NCBI GenBank assembly: GCA_021816645.1
Contig: JAKAXF010000018.1
Coordinates: 1 to 9,921, forward strand
Length of the DNA: 9,921 nt
Direction of reading: 5' to 3'
DNA from: Microcaldota archaeon
GTDB taxonomy: Archaea > Micrarchaeota > Micrarchaeia > Micrarchaeales > Micrarchaeaceae
In this document: one piece after another, positions 1 to 6,331 of the stretch
Layout: the number at the start of each line of letters is the position of its first letter
Position numbering within the stretch: position 1 is the stretch's first letter
Notes under the pieces: model-generated
Seen by the model: the letters and a program-made list of their open reading frames with translations, nothing else
What the model was told of the DNA's origin: nothing
The model's database searches: none
Program-made: the position numbers and the translations under genes

Positions 1-83
1 TACAAGAGTAGATCTTCCTCGCAAGTTAAACACCTGATAGCCTTTACGATAAAAAAGATTAAAAAGGATTGTGAGTTATATGA

Positions 84-140
84 GCGTAGCCGTTTCCTCT
101 CGTCGTGGCCTAATTTTGCTGCGACGAGCAGGCGGCATGC
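84..140. ncRNA. Candidate structured RNA (strong hairpin), strand uncertain
   Basis: The gene-free first 193 bases contain a long imperfect inverted repeat. The core stem is 99-109 (ctcgtcgtggc) with 118-128 (gctgcgacgag), 11 pairs including two G-U, closing an 8-nt loop. The stem continues through 96-98/130-132, 89-92/133-136 and weakly 84-87/137-140. On the minus strand a TATA-like element (plus 149-160) lies about 25 nt upstream of the hairpin, and two T-runs follow (plus 60-66 and 49-55), as in a short archaeal transcription unit. On the plus strand an A-rich element at about 50-66 could also serve as a promoter. I see no convincing box C/D or H/ACA signature. It could instead be a terminator, or a leader of the gene at 194. 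Expression and strand are inference. Confidence 0.35.
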
Positions 141-150
141 GAAACCTTAA

Positions 151-181
151 TATTTTATAACTGCATGTTGGACTATAAATA
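151..181 (+). promoter_or_regulatory. TATA-type promoter region for the RpiB-like gene
   Basis: Two AT-rich boxes precede the ATG at 194: a ttttataa element at about 153-160 and ctataaata at about 173-181. The first lies about 37 nt upstream of the ATG, which would give a leader of roughly 10 nt with the usual archaeal TATA-to-start spacing of about 26 nt. No GGAGG/GGTGA ribosome binding site is visible before the ATG, consistent with a leaderless or near-leaderless transcript. Confidence 0.4.
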
Positions 182-193
182 ACGCGTGTTTAT

Positions 194-871
194 ATGAAAG
201 TCTACATAATCAGCGCTGACAAGATGGTTGGAATAGCGGTAGCAAATCTCCTCAACAGGAGGCAGAACATGAACGCTATAGTGTCAGAATCCGATATAGA
301 AGGCTACGATGATGAGGTAAGGGAAGCCGGCAGGAGCGCTGGAGGAGGGGATTTCGATTACGTGATACTTATATCATCGAACCCCTACAAGGCAGGTATA
401 GATATTAACAAGGTTGAGGATGCCCGTGCTGTAGTATGCAAGAACAGGTCCGATATAAGCGCCGCAAATAGCACCGCAGAGGCAAATGTCATAATATTCG
501 ACGGCGGAAGGGGCAAAAACCAGCTCCTCGAACTTGTAGGCGAGTTTGCAGATCTGGCCTACGGGACCGAAAGCGGAGCCGTGGCCGTGAAACCCGTAAA
601 TAGAAAGGTTGACTACGATCGCGATTACGATGAAGACAAACGCGGATTAGTGAGCGGCATACGCGGAGTCGTAAAGAGCATAAGTGACGCCGTGCCACGT
701 CCGGAAAACAAACCGAATTATGCCCCTCGAGACGATCAAAAACGCAAAAAACAGAAAGCTAAGGTGGAGCAGGAGCATGATGAAGACGAAGACGATGAGG
801 AAGAGGACGAGAACGCTGGAAACAAGAAGGGTTTGCTGGGCAAGATAAAATACACTTTTGGACTCGAGTAG
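194..871 (+). CDS. RpiB-like Rossmann-fold domain protein with charged C-terminal tail, probably not an isomerase
   Basis: The protein has 225 residues. The first ~125 resemble ribose-5-phosphate isomerase B (RpiB/LacAB family): an opening MKVYIISADK strand, VILISSNPYKAG at 57-68, ARAVVC at 77-82 and ANVIIF at 97-102. These line up with the RpiB segments ILICGTGxGxSIAANK, IRAxxC and TNVLAFG. The catalytic Cys and the phosphate-binding Gly-rich loop of true RpiB are replaced by SSNPYKAG, and the N-terminal Asp-His pair is not kept, so isomerase activity is unlikely. From about 135 the protein is hydrophilic: an acidic/basic stretch, a Lys-rich patch at 182-190, an acidic run at 194-207, and a short basic end. 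It converges on the translin gene with a 5-bp gap. The fold call rests on visual alignment; the function is unknown and could be scaffolding or ligand binding. Confidence 0.6.
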   Translation: MKVYIISADKMVGIAVANLLNRRQNMNAIVSESDIEGYDDEVREAGRSAGGGDFDYVILISSNPYKAGIDINKVEDARAVVCKNRSDISAANSTAEANVIIFDGGRGKNQLLELVGEFADLAYGTESGAVAVKPVNRKVDYDRDYDEDKRGLVSGIRGVVKSISDAVPRPENKPNYAPRDDQKRKKQKAKVEQEHDEDEDDEEEDENAGNKKGLLGKIKYTFGLE

Positions 872-876
872 AAGGC

Positions 877-1470
877 TCAGTTCCTTTTACTTGATGAAAG
901 GATCTCTGTACCCGCGTTTTCTATCTGTATCCTTGCTACGTCCTGCTTCTTCCTGAAACCCTGCAGCACCGCTTCGGCAAATCTGACCGGCCTCGTAGTG
1001 TCGTAGATGTGTCTCATCATGCCGAAGTATTCTTCCGCCTTCTTTACGTTGCTATCACGAAGCTCTTCCAGGACTTCGCGCTTGAGCTCACCCACACAGT
1101 CCATAAGCCCAAGCAGATATGCCTCTCTGCTCACTCCGACGCCCTTCAAGTTGGGAATTCTGCCTTCGGACTTTATGTTGAAGAATATCACCGCTTCAGC
1201 GTACTCCTGCTGCGCTTGCGTGGTGTAGTACCCGAACCTTTCGTCCTTGAACTCCTTTGAAGCTACGAGCTTGCGCGCCGCCGCAATGGCCTTGACCGCT
1301 TCGTCAGGCCTGTTGTTGTGCGTGTACGTTATAGACTGTGCAGCGAGCCTTATTATCTCCCGGCTCCTGTCCGTTATAACATCAAAGATTTTCTGTTTCT
1401 GCCTGACGTATTCTGTTATCTCTCCGACGTCACTCTCCAGTCTAGATTTGTTTTTAATCGCCATAAACAT
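877..1470 (-). CDS. Translin-family protein (translin/TRAX type)
   Basis: This is an all-helical translin-family protein of about 197 residues, the usual size. Characteristic stretches, numbered from the 1470 start, are SREIIRLAAQSI (36-47), QEYAEAVIFF (88-97), EAYLLGLMDCVGELKREVL (116-134) and GFRKKQDVARIQIE (171-184). Family members bind single-stranded RNA/DNA as oligomers, and TRAX-type subunits are RNases. The acidic residues of QEYAEAV (E89, E92) and of LMDCVGE (D124, E128) fall where TRAX carries catalytic acids, so nuclease activity is plausible but inferred. The frame is open to 1530, but that would overlap the upstream glycosylase gene. I chose the ATG at 1470, one base after the glycosylase stop; an ATG at 1464 is equally possible and neither has a clear ribosome binding site. 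It is the last gene of the glyS-glycosylase-translin cluster. Confidence 0.85.
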   Translation of the reverse strand: MFMAIKNKSRLESDVGEITEYVRQKQKIFDVITDRSREIIRLAAQSITYTHNNRPDEAVKAIAAARKLVASKEFKDERFGYYTTQAQQEYAEAVIFFNIKSEGRIPNLKGVGVSREAYLLGLMDCVGELKREVLEELRDSNVKKAEEYFGMMRHIYDTTRPVRFAEAVLQGFRKKQDVARIQIENAGTEILSSSKRN

Positions 1471-1471
1471 C

Positions 1472-2344
1472 CTATAGAGAATGCATACCATGCCAATATA
1501 GATATTGCTGTGCGTATCCTGCGAGCGCACCCCACCTGTCTTCGGCGAACGCGTGTATCTCCTTTATACTCTTCTTTCTGCCCTTGAAGTATACTCTCTC
1601 TACCACACGTTTCACCCACGTGTCTATCGGAAAAGCTTCTAGCTTCCCGTACCCCATCAGGGCTATGCAGTCAGCAACCTTGTCGCCTACGCCACGCACT
1701 TGCATGAGCTCGCTTTTTATGGTGTCGTAGCTCTTGCCGCTGAGTTTGTACAGATCGAGGTTTTCGGAGCAGTATCTAGATGCTTCTTTTATGTAATTGG
1801 CCCTGAATCCGGTACCGCACGCCATAAGCTCTTTGACGCTGAGCTTAGAAAGCGTATCGATTTTGGGAAACGCTTTTCCGACAGCTTTGTTGTCATCATA
1901 TATCACATTGCCGTATCTTTCCACGAGCGTCTTCACTATCCGCCTGATCCTCTTTATGTTGTTGAACTGCGATATTATGAATACGAGGGTGGTTATCCAC
2001 GGATCGTTGTGCGTCAAACGCATGCCACGGTATTTCTCTACCGATGATTTCATGAACGCGTCCGTGGATATTTTCTCGTATATGTTTTCCATGTTGTCAT
2101 TTAGCCTGAATAGTTTCGAAAGCTCCTCGCTCCCGAAGCCAGATTTATCAGTGCTTCCAACAAGGTAAAATGACCCTTTTGAATTGGAACCGTGGTATTT
2201 TAGCGATACCATGCTGTTCTTGTATGGAAAGGATATGGTGCCGTTCTTCACCTCGTAGTCAGAATAGAATGTAAGCGGTTGCGCACTCTCAACAGTATAC
2301 GAAAAAGCAAAGTCTCTTACTGAATAGAGTCTGAGCACCTTCAC
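1472..2344 (-). CDS. OGG1-type 8-oxoguanine DNA glycosylase/AP lyase (HhH-GPD)
   Basis: The 290-residue protein belongs to the helix-hairpin-helix GPD glycosylase superfamily and looks like OGG1 rather than AlkA or Nth. Residues 1-105 form the N-terminal beta-rich domain. QFNNIKRI (126-133) matches the OGG1 NNNIARI lesion-facing segment, and CGTGFRANYI (176-185) matches CGLGYRARY. The HhH is at 214-227 (MQVRGVGDKVADCI), with K222 in the place of the Schiff-base lysine and D241 (PIDTW) in the place of the catalytic aspartate. It should excise 8-oxoguanine opposite C and nick the strand. There is no Cys-rich iron-sulfur motif. The start is a GTG at 2344, 16 bp after the glyS stop, with weak ribosome binding; a second in-frame GTG follows two codons later. 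The last base of the stop lies next to the translin start, so the genes are probably co-transcribed. Confidence 0.88.
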   Translation of the reverse strand: MKVLRLYSVRDFAFSYTVESAQPLTFYSDYEVKNGTISFPYKNSMVSLKYHGSNSKGSFYLVGSTDKSGFGSEELSKLFRLNDNMENIYEKISTDAFMKSSVEKYRGMRLTHNDPWITTLVFIISQFNNIKRIRRIVKTLVERYGNVIYDDNKAVGKAFPKIDTLSKLSVKELMACGTGFRANYIKEASRYCSENLDLYKLSGKSYDTIKSELMQVRGVGDKVADCIALMGYGKLEAFPIDTWVKRVVERVYFKGRKKSIKEIHAFAEDRWGALAGYAQQYLYWHGMHSL

Positions 2345-2360
2345 ACCACACAGATACTTT

Positions 2361-3851
2361 TTACAGCAGTCTGTCTACTTTTATTCTTTCCTGATTGGTT
2401 GTAAGCATGTCACGCACTGTGACACTACCGTCATTGAGCGTATCGTAGTCTACGGTAAGCGCTTTGTTTATCCCTATTTCATCCGCCCTCGCATATCTTT
2501 TTCCTATGCTGCCTGTGTAGCTGTAGAACACGCTGTACCCCTTCTTTAGAAGCGCGTCGCGTATTTCGGCAGATTTGTCCATAAGCTTGTCGTCTCTCTG
2601 CAGCGGGAACAGGGCGAAATCGTACGGAGTAATTGAATTGTTTAACCTGAGCACCTCCCAGCCCCTCTTGTCATCCTTATATAGGGAGTTTGAAATCAAA
2701 GCCAGGAAGGTCCTGTCGAGCCCCATAGCGAATTCCACTACGTGCGGCATAACCTTCTTGTCGTTGTTGAAAACGTGCAGGTCCTCCTTTGAAAGCGTTT
2801 CGTGGCTCTTTAGATCAAAATCCGTTCTGTAGGCGGTCCCGGCGAGCTCTTCGTACTTGCCACCTATCTTTGCCTCGAGATCAACGTTACCCTTGGAGTA
2901 GTGCGGCAGTTCGTCCTTCGACAGCTCGACGAACCTATAGACGTCGTCATCGAATCCAAGCGCCTTCATGAACTCGTTCTCCTGGTATAGCAGGTAGCCG
3001 AAGAGCTTGTTCGGTATATGGCCGTCTTCCAGCAGCCTTGATATCTTAACCTTTTTCACAACGGATTCGTCGCCGCCATTCGCAGCGTTTGCAAATGTTA
3101 TCTCGTTGGAAAACACGCTTTCGTCTATCTTCTTCCCGTTTATGACCAGGTCTTTCTCCTCAGGATCAAAAAAGTACTCCAGTTCCATCTGTGAGAATTC
3201 CCTCATTCTGACCAGTATGTTCCTGGGTGATATCTCGTTCCTGAAAGCCTTTCCAGACTGGCCGATGCCTATTGGAAGCTTTAGCCCGTATATCTTGAAT
3301 ATATTCTTGAAGTCAAGGAATGTGCCCTGAGCGGTTTCGGGCCTCAGATAGCTCTGTGTCGAGCCGAGAGAACCGACTTTAGTAGCGAGCATCAGGTTGA
3401 ACATCTCCACGTCCTCAAGCTTGGCACCGCATCTCTCACATTTTAGTTCGGCATCCAGTATCATCTTCTTTAGCTCGTCCAGTTTAGCGTGTTTTGCTGC
3501 TTCTGCTCTCGCCTTATCATTCTTCTTCTCGTAGAACTCGGCGAGCATCTTGTCGGCTCTGTGGCTGTAACCGCATTTCTTGCACACCGATATGGGATCG
3601 GCGAACGTTTCCAGATGCCCACTGGCACGGAAAACCTGTTCTGGAGCTATCAACGATGTCTCTATCTCAAGGTTCCCGAGCTCTTCTATTAGCTTTCTTC
3701 TCCAAAGCGCTTCTATCCTTTTCTTTATCTTGAGCCCAACCGGACCGTAATCGTAGAATCCGCCCACCTCGCCGTATATCTGAGCTGATGGCATTATCAT
3801 ACCGCGCCTGTTCATGAGATTGAGCGCAGAATCCAAATTCTCTTTTTCCAC
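2361..3851 (-). CDS. glyS: Glycyl-tRNA synthetase, archaeal/eukaryotic alpha2 type
   Basis: This class II synthetase charges tRNA-Gly with glycine in the cytoplasm. Numbered from the GTG at 3851 (496 residues): the N-terminal LMNRRGMIMPSAQIYGEVGG (12-31) and FYDYGPVG (32-39) are diagnostic of GlyRS. A four-Cys zinc site is formed by CKKC (90-93) and CERC (138-141). Motif 2 is FRNEISPRN plus REFSQMELEYF (203-227), motif 3 is EFAMGLDRTFLAL (373-385), and the anticodon-binding domain runs from about 408 to the end. The frame is open to 4031, but that extension would carry non-homologous sequence and cross the divergent promoter. The GTG at 3851 puts the start where archaeal GlyRS begins and about 35 nt after the predicted transcription start; no ribosome binding site is evident. 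It is first in a cluster with the glycosylase and translin genes. Confidence 0.93.
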   Translation of the reverse strand: MEKENLDSALNLMNRRGMIMPSAQIYGEVGGFYDYGPVGLKIKKRIEALWRRKLIEELGNLEIETSLIAPEQVFRASGHLETFADPISVCKKCGYSHRADKMLAEFYEKKNDKARAEAAKHAKLDELKKMILDAELKCERCGAKLEDVEMFNLMLATKVGSLGSTQSYLRPETAQGTFLDFKNIFKIYGLKLPIGIGQSGKAFRNEISPRNILVRMREFSQMELEYFFDPEEKDLVINGKKIDESVFSNEITFANAANGGDESVVKKVKISRLLEDGHIPNKLFGYLLYQENEFMKALGFDDDVYRFVELSKDELPHYSKGNVDLEAKIGGKYEELAGTAYRTDFDLKSHETLSKEDLHVFNNDKKVMPHVVEFAMGLDRTFLALISNSLYKDDKRGWEVLRLNNSITPYDFALFPLQRDDKLMDKSAEIRDALLKKGYSVFYSYTGSIGKRYARADEIGINKALTVDYDTLNDGSVTVRDMLTTNQERIKVDRLL

Positions 3852-3908
3852 TGTATCAACTTCTATTATTCCACTTTCTGTTCTTAGATATTCTGTTTCT
3901 TTGCCCAC

Positions 3909-3917
3909 TTTTATATA
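3909..3917 (-). promoter_or_regulatory. TATA box of the glyS cluster
   Basis: On the minus strand this reads TATATAAAA, preceded by AGG. The usual ~26-nt spacing predicts transcription starting near 3887, giving a ~35-nt leader before the GTG at 3851. Its position downstream of the long open extension is one reason for rejecting the upstream glyS starts. Confidence 0.6.
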
Positions 3918-3995
3918 CCTTGCCTTGTAGCAGAAGTTTAACGTTGGCATTCCAATCCACGTTGAAGCAGTATGCGTCAAGGGCATCGTGCAAAA

Positions 3996-4003
3996 TTTTA
4001 TAA
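3996..4003 (+). promoter_or_regulatory. TATA box of the HHExxE gene
   Basis: The element ttttataa within caaaattttataatactg lies about 47 nt before the ATG at 4047. It predicts transcription from about 4026 and a ~20-nt leader. It is back-to-back with the glyS TATA box in the 195-bp divergent intergenic region, which holds no gene in my reading. Confidence 0.55.
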
Positions 4004-4046
4004 TACTGAATACAACAATAGTCTTGTACAATATTCTGTGAAAGAG

Positions 4047-4730
4047 ATGCCGGAAGTTTATGAGGTTATAAAATCATCAAAGGCGAACGGTTCTGTCCCG
4101 AATATCGATCCGGTCGCGGCCACCTCGGCTGCAAACGGAAAGAACGGCACGTATACCTTAATCGCCCTGTCTTTTAAGCTACCAAGCTATATAAAAGTCA
4201 GCGCGAGCAGAGACATCGTTTTTGACAGCAAGCTGAACGTAGACGGAGATACAGTCTCATACGAAGGTGCGGAAGTCGGAAAAGTGATCGAAAGAAAGTC
4301 AGTGTCAGATGTAAAGGTAGATACAAGCTTTGACATAAAGTACATCGGCGGCTACTCTACCGATGGCAAGACCGTCTATCTTGACAGGGATTTTCCGAAG
4401 ACGCTGAACATAAATGGCAAGGAGGTGGACTGCGTTGAATCGATCGCCAAGCACCACGAGCTGACTGAAAAGTGGATGGTGGGAGAAGGTTATACTTACC
4501 AGTACGCACATATAATAGCGAACAAGATAGAAAGGGAATATGTAGAGTCACTCGGCGTGGATTGGAGCGAATATGATAAGGAGGTAAAAAAGTACATACA
4601 TCAGATTTTTTCTAAGACGCTTTTGGCAAGCCCGCCGGACTTGGATCTGGCACCGTATTCGGAGTCTAAGGATACGGAAGCGCTACACGAGATAAGGGAC
4701 AGCACGCAGCAGGCAGAGCAATCGTATTGA
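4047..4730 (+). CDS. Conserved protein of unknown function with an HHExxE...AHxxA motif
   Basis: The protein has 227 residues from the ATG at 4047. Upstream in-frame ATGs (3972 and beyond) would start before the predicted promoter. Residues 1-30 are low-complexity, and 30-110 look beta-rich and charged. The C-terminal half carries the distinctive part: VYLDRDFP (110-117), a HHELTEK motif (136-142), YAHIIANKIERE (154-165), GVDWSEYDK (170-178) and PPDLDLAPY (196-204). I recall this order of motifs from unannotated proteins in proteobacterial and phage genomes, but cannot name a family. H136/H137, E138, E141, H155 and E162 are spaced like a metal site, so a metalloprotease-like or metal-binding role is possible but unproven. 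There is no signal peptide or membrane segment. It ends just before a possible terminator hairpin, 149 bp before the secretion-like operon. Confidence 0.75.
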   Translation: MPEVYEVIKSSKANGSVPNIDPVAATSAANGKNGTYTLIALSFKLPSYIKVSASRDIVFDSKLNVDGDTVSYEGAEVGKVIERKSVSDVKVDTSFDIKYIGGYSTDGKTVYLDRDFPKTLNINGKEVDCVESIAKHHELTEKWMVGEGYTYQYAHIIANKIEREYVESLGVDWSEYDKEVKKYIHQIFSKTLLASPPDLDLAPYSESKDTEALHEIRDSTQQAEQSY

Positions 4731-4732
4731 GA

Positions 4733-4775
4733 CCCTGCGTAACAGCATCGTATTTTTGATTTGATTGTTGCAGGG
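4733..4775 (+). terminator. Possible 3' hairpin/terminator after the HHExxE gene
   Basis: Immediately after the stop codon, ccctgc plus aaca (4733-4738, 4741-4744) can pair with tgtt plus gcaggg (4766-4775), with a 2-nt bulge and a ~21-nt loop that contains a T5 run (4753-4757). It lies between two plus-strand genes, so it could separate their transcripts. Archaeal terminators are usually T-runs without hairpins, so the hairpin itself may be incidental. Confidence 0.3.
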
Positions 4776-4836
4776 ATACCAGGCGCGCAACTCTCGTTAT
4801 TTTAGCATGCATTAAATCATATACATAACTATTTAA

Positions 4837-4856
4837 ATATTTACTTAAGTAAATAT
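4837..4856. promoter_or_regulatory. 20-bp perfect palindrome overlapping the operon promoter, candidate operator
   Basis: ATATTTACTTAAGTAAATAT is identical to its reverse complement over 20 bp. Its right half runs into the TATA box of the four-gene operon that follows. A dimeric regulator bound here would block or recruit TBP/TFB. No regulator is encoded next to it, so the binding protein is unknown. AT-richness raises the chance of coincidence, but the full perfect symmetry is notable. Confidence 0.5.
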
Positions 4857-4861
4857 ATAAG
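4851..4861 (+). promoter_or_regulatory. TATA box of the Ced/T4SS-like operon
   Basis: The sequence aaatatataag is a good archaeal TATA box. A start about 26 nt downstream falls at or next to the ATG at 4880, suggesting a leaderless message. No ribosome binding site precedes that ATG. Confidence 0.6.
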
Positions 4862-4879
4862 TAGTGTGGTAGTGATTTT

Positions 4880-5275
4880 ATGCGATTGTTATCCATGAGT
4901 AAATCCAGGCTCGCTGCGTTCAGGGACACGGTGGGACACGTCTTTGCACCAATAACGTTCATGCTGCTGCTCGCCAGGATAACGTACGGGGCTTCTTCTG
5001 CTCCGATACTAACGCAGCTGGATTACATAAAGAGTATACTCACACAGGTAGGGCCCGCGCTGAGCGCGGTGCTGTTCGTGATAGCAGGAATATTCTATGC
5101 TATTGGTCAGATGCTTCCTCCGGACAAGAAGGCAAACTTCCACACTACCGCAGTTAACATAATAATAGGGGCGGTTGTTGTAGGTGTTCTAAGCGTTGCT
5201 TCCACTTCCCTGGCCGTGGCGTCAACGCACCTGCTCAGCAACCTGACGAGCGGCAGTGCAAACGCGCTGACGTAA
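4880..5275 (+). CDS. Small two-helix membrane protein, VirB2/TrbC or CedA1-like pilin candidate
   Basis: The protein has 131 residues. A basic N-terminus followed by a hydrophobic stretch (about 22-38) and AxA-like residues (GASSA, 37-41) suggests a signal peptide. The mature part has an amphipathic lead-in (42-57), TM1 at about 58-78, a short polar turn PPDKKANFHT (80-89), TM2 at about 90-114 and a short Ser/Thr-rich tail. This layout matches VirB2/TrbC pilins and the archaeal CedA1/TedC class, in which two helices form a hairpin with a charged loop. Sequence identity in this class is low, so the call rests on architecture and on the following genes (VirB6-like channel, VirB4-like ATPase). 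It is first in the operon, 16 bp before the next start, directly under the palindromic promoter. Confidence 0.65.
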   Translation: MRLLSMSKSRLAAFRDTVGHVFAPITFMLLLARITYGASSAPILTQLDYIKSILTQVGPALSAVLFVIAGIFYAIGQMLPPDKKANFHTTAVNIIIGAVVVGVLSVASTSLAVASTHLLSNLTSGSANALT

Positions 5276-5280
5276 ATAGT

Positions 5281-5294
5281 GGTGAGGGACGTTG
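5281..5294 (+). promoter_or_regulatory. Ribosome binding site fixing a TTG start
   Basis: A strong GGTGAGGG (5281-5288) precedes TTG at 5292. An in-frame TGA at 5283-5285 excludes any earlier start, and the first membrane helix begins a few codons downstream, so TTG is the start of the channel gene. Confidence 0.75.
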
Positions 5295-6323
5295 TCATAT
5301 TTTGCGGGATACTACATAGCGGTAGCCCTGATAGGCGTAATGCTTGTTGTAGCGGGGATACTGCTCGGGCTTGGCTACGCTGTAGACGATAAAAAACTGA
5401 AAGATCTCGGCAGGGCTGAGCTTATACAGTCGCTGATAAACGGTGTGATAGTAGGATCGCTGCTTCTTGCCTTTTCACCATCCGGCATCGTGACAGCGCT
5501 GATAAACAACATGGCGTCCGGATTTTATCCGAACAGCTGCAGCGGAGCGCTCGCGTCGAACTCCGCGATATGCTTCGCATACAACTACCTCGCTGGTGTG
5601 TATCCCGTAACAATATACGGTACAAGCCATGCTACGCTTCTGGACTCGTCCCTGACGATACTTACGCCTCTCGCTGTGCTGTATGCTTCGCTGGGTGTGA
5701 TAAGCTCGCTTAGCCTTGGGATAGGCGTAGTCAGCTTCTCATTCGCAAAGCTGCTGTCTCCTATGCTGTCCCAGCTTGGATACGCCATAAGCGCGGTAAC
5801 CTTCGCCGTGATGGGGATAGAGGTGCAGGCGGTTCTGCTAAAGTTCGTTGGCCTTATCGCGATACCGGTGCTTCTGCCGACCGGTATGGTGTTGCGCACT
5901 TTCTACCTGACGCGCAGGCTTGGCGGAGCCCTGATCGCGATAGCTATAGGGTTGTTCGTCGTATTTCCGCTAACCTACCTGCTCGACGCTCAGCTTACGG
6001 CGCAGTATTCGAGCAGCGTAAACGTTTCATCAATAACTTCAGCCATAAACAGCACCGCGAGCGGTAGCTCCATTCTTTCAGGCATTAGCTTTACCTCGAA
6101 CAGCATAGGCAGCGGGATAGTAAATACCCTGGAGAACAGCCTCAGCGGCATAGTCTCCGGGTTGGAATCGCTGGTAAACAGCATAATAGACTACATTGCG
6201 CTGCTGATAGTCGAGGTATTCTTCCTGCCCACGTTCAGCGTAATACTTACAGTCATTTTCACCAGGGAACTCGCCAGGGCGCTGGGCAGCGAGGTTTCAT
6301 TCGGTCGCTTTGACGTCTTTTAG
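5292..6323 (+). CDS. Polytopic membrane protein, CedA/VirB6 (TrbL)-like channel
   Basis: The protein has 343 residues and starts with TTG (strong ribosome binding site, upstream in-frame stop). Hydrophobic segments lie at about 7-30, 47-72, 121-150, 158-178, 180-198, 211-231 and 297-325, giving six or seven membrane helices. Two extracytoplasmic loops are rich in Ser/Asn/Gly (about 76-116, with C83 and C94; and 233-296). The stretch VLLPTGMVLRTFYLTRRLGG (193-212) followed by a hydrophobic helix resembles the Pro-plus-Arg turn of archaeal CedA and related VirB6/TrbL-type proteins, which form the inner-membrane pore of conjugation-type machines. With the pilin-like gene before it and the VirB4-like genes after it, a DNA or protein conduit is the best inference. 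It could also belong to a secretion or pilus assembly system not tied to DNA. A signal peptide is not obvious; the N-terminus is likely TM1. Confidence 0.65.
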   Translation: MSYFAGYYIAVALIGVMLVVAGILLGLGYAVDDKKLKDLGRAELIQSLINGVIVGSLLLAFSPSGIVTALINNMASGFYPNSCSGALASNSAICFAYNYLAGVYPVTIYGTSHATLLDSSLTILTPLAVLYASLGVISSLSLGIGVVSFSFAKLLSPMLSQLGYAISAVTFAVMGIEVQAVLLKFVGLIAIPVLLPTGMVLRTFYLTRRLGGALIAIAIGLFVVFPLTYLLDAQLTAQYSSSVNVSSITSAINSTASGSSILSGISFTSNSIGSGIVNTLENSLSGIVSGLESLVNSIIDYIALLIVEVFFLPTFSVILTVIFTRELARALGSEVSFGRFDVF

Positions 6324-6331
6324 GTAAGTGC

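Noticed and set aside
80..160. 26-codon plus-strand ORF inside the left hairpin
   Set aside because: Its Arg-rich product looks random, it has no ribosome binding site, and it is better explained by the RNA stem.
1471..1530. Longer translin start at 1530
   Set aside because: It would overlap the glycosylase gene by about 60 bp and adds residues unlike the translin N-terminus.
3852..4031. N-terminal extension of glycyl-tRNA synthetase up to 4031
   Set aside because: The extra 60 residues do not resemble GlyRS, cross the divergent promoter and include the gene's own TATA box; the GTG at 3851 fits the family start.
3972..4046. Upstream ATG (3972) for the HHExxE gene
   Set aside because: It precedes the TATA box at 3996-4003, so it would not be on the transcript; the ATG at 4047 has a short plausible leader.
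4666..4962. 98-codon minus-strand ORF over the intergenic region before the operon
   Set aside because: It spans the operon promoter and palindrome, overlaps two real genes and resembles no protein.
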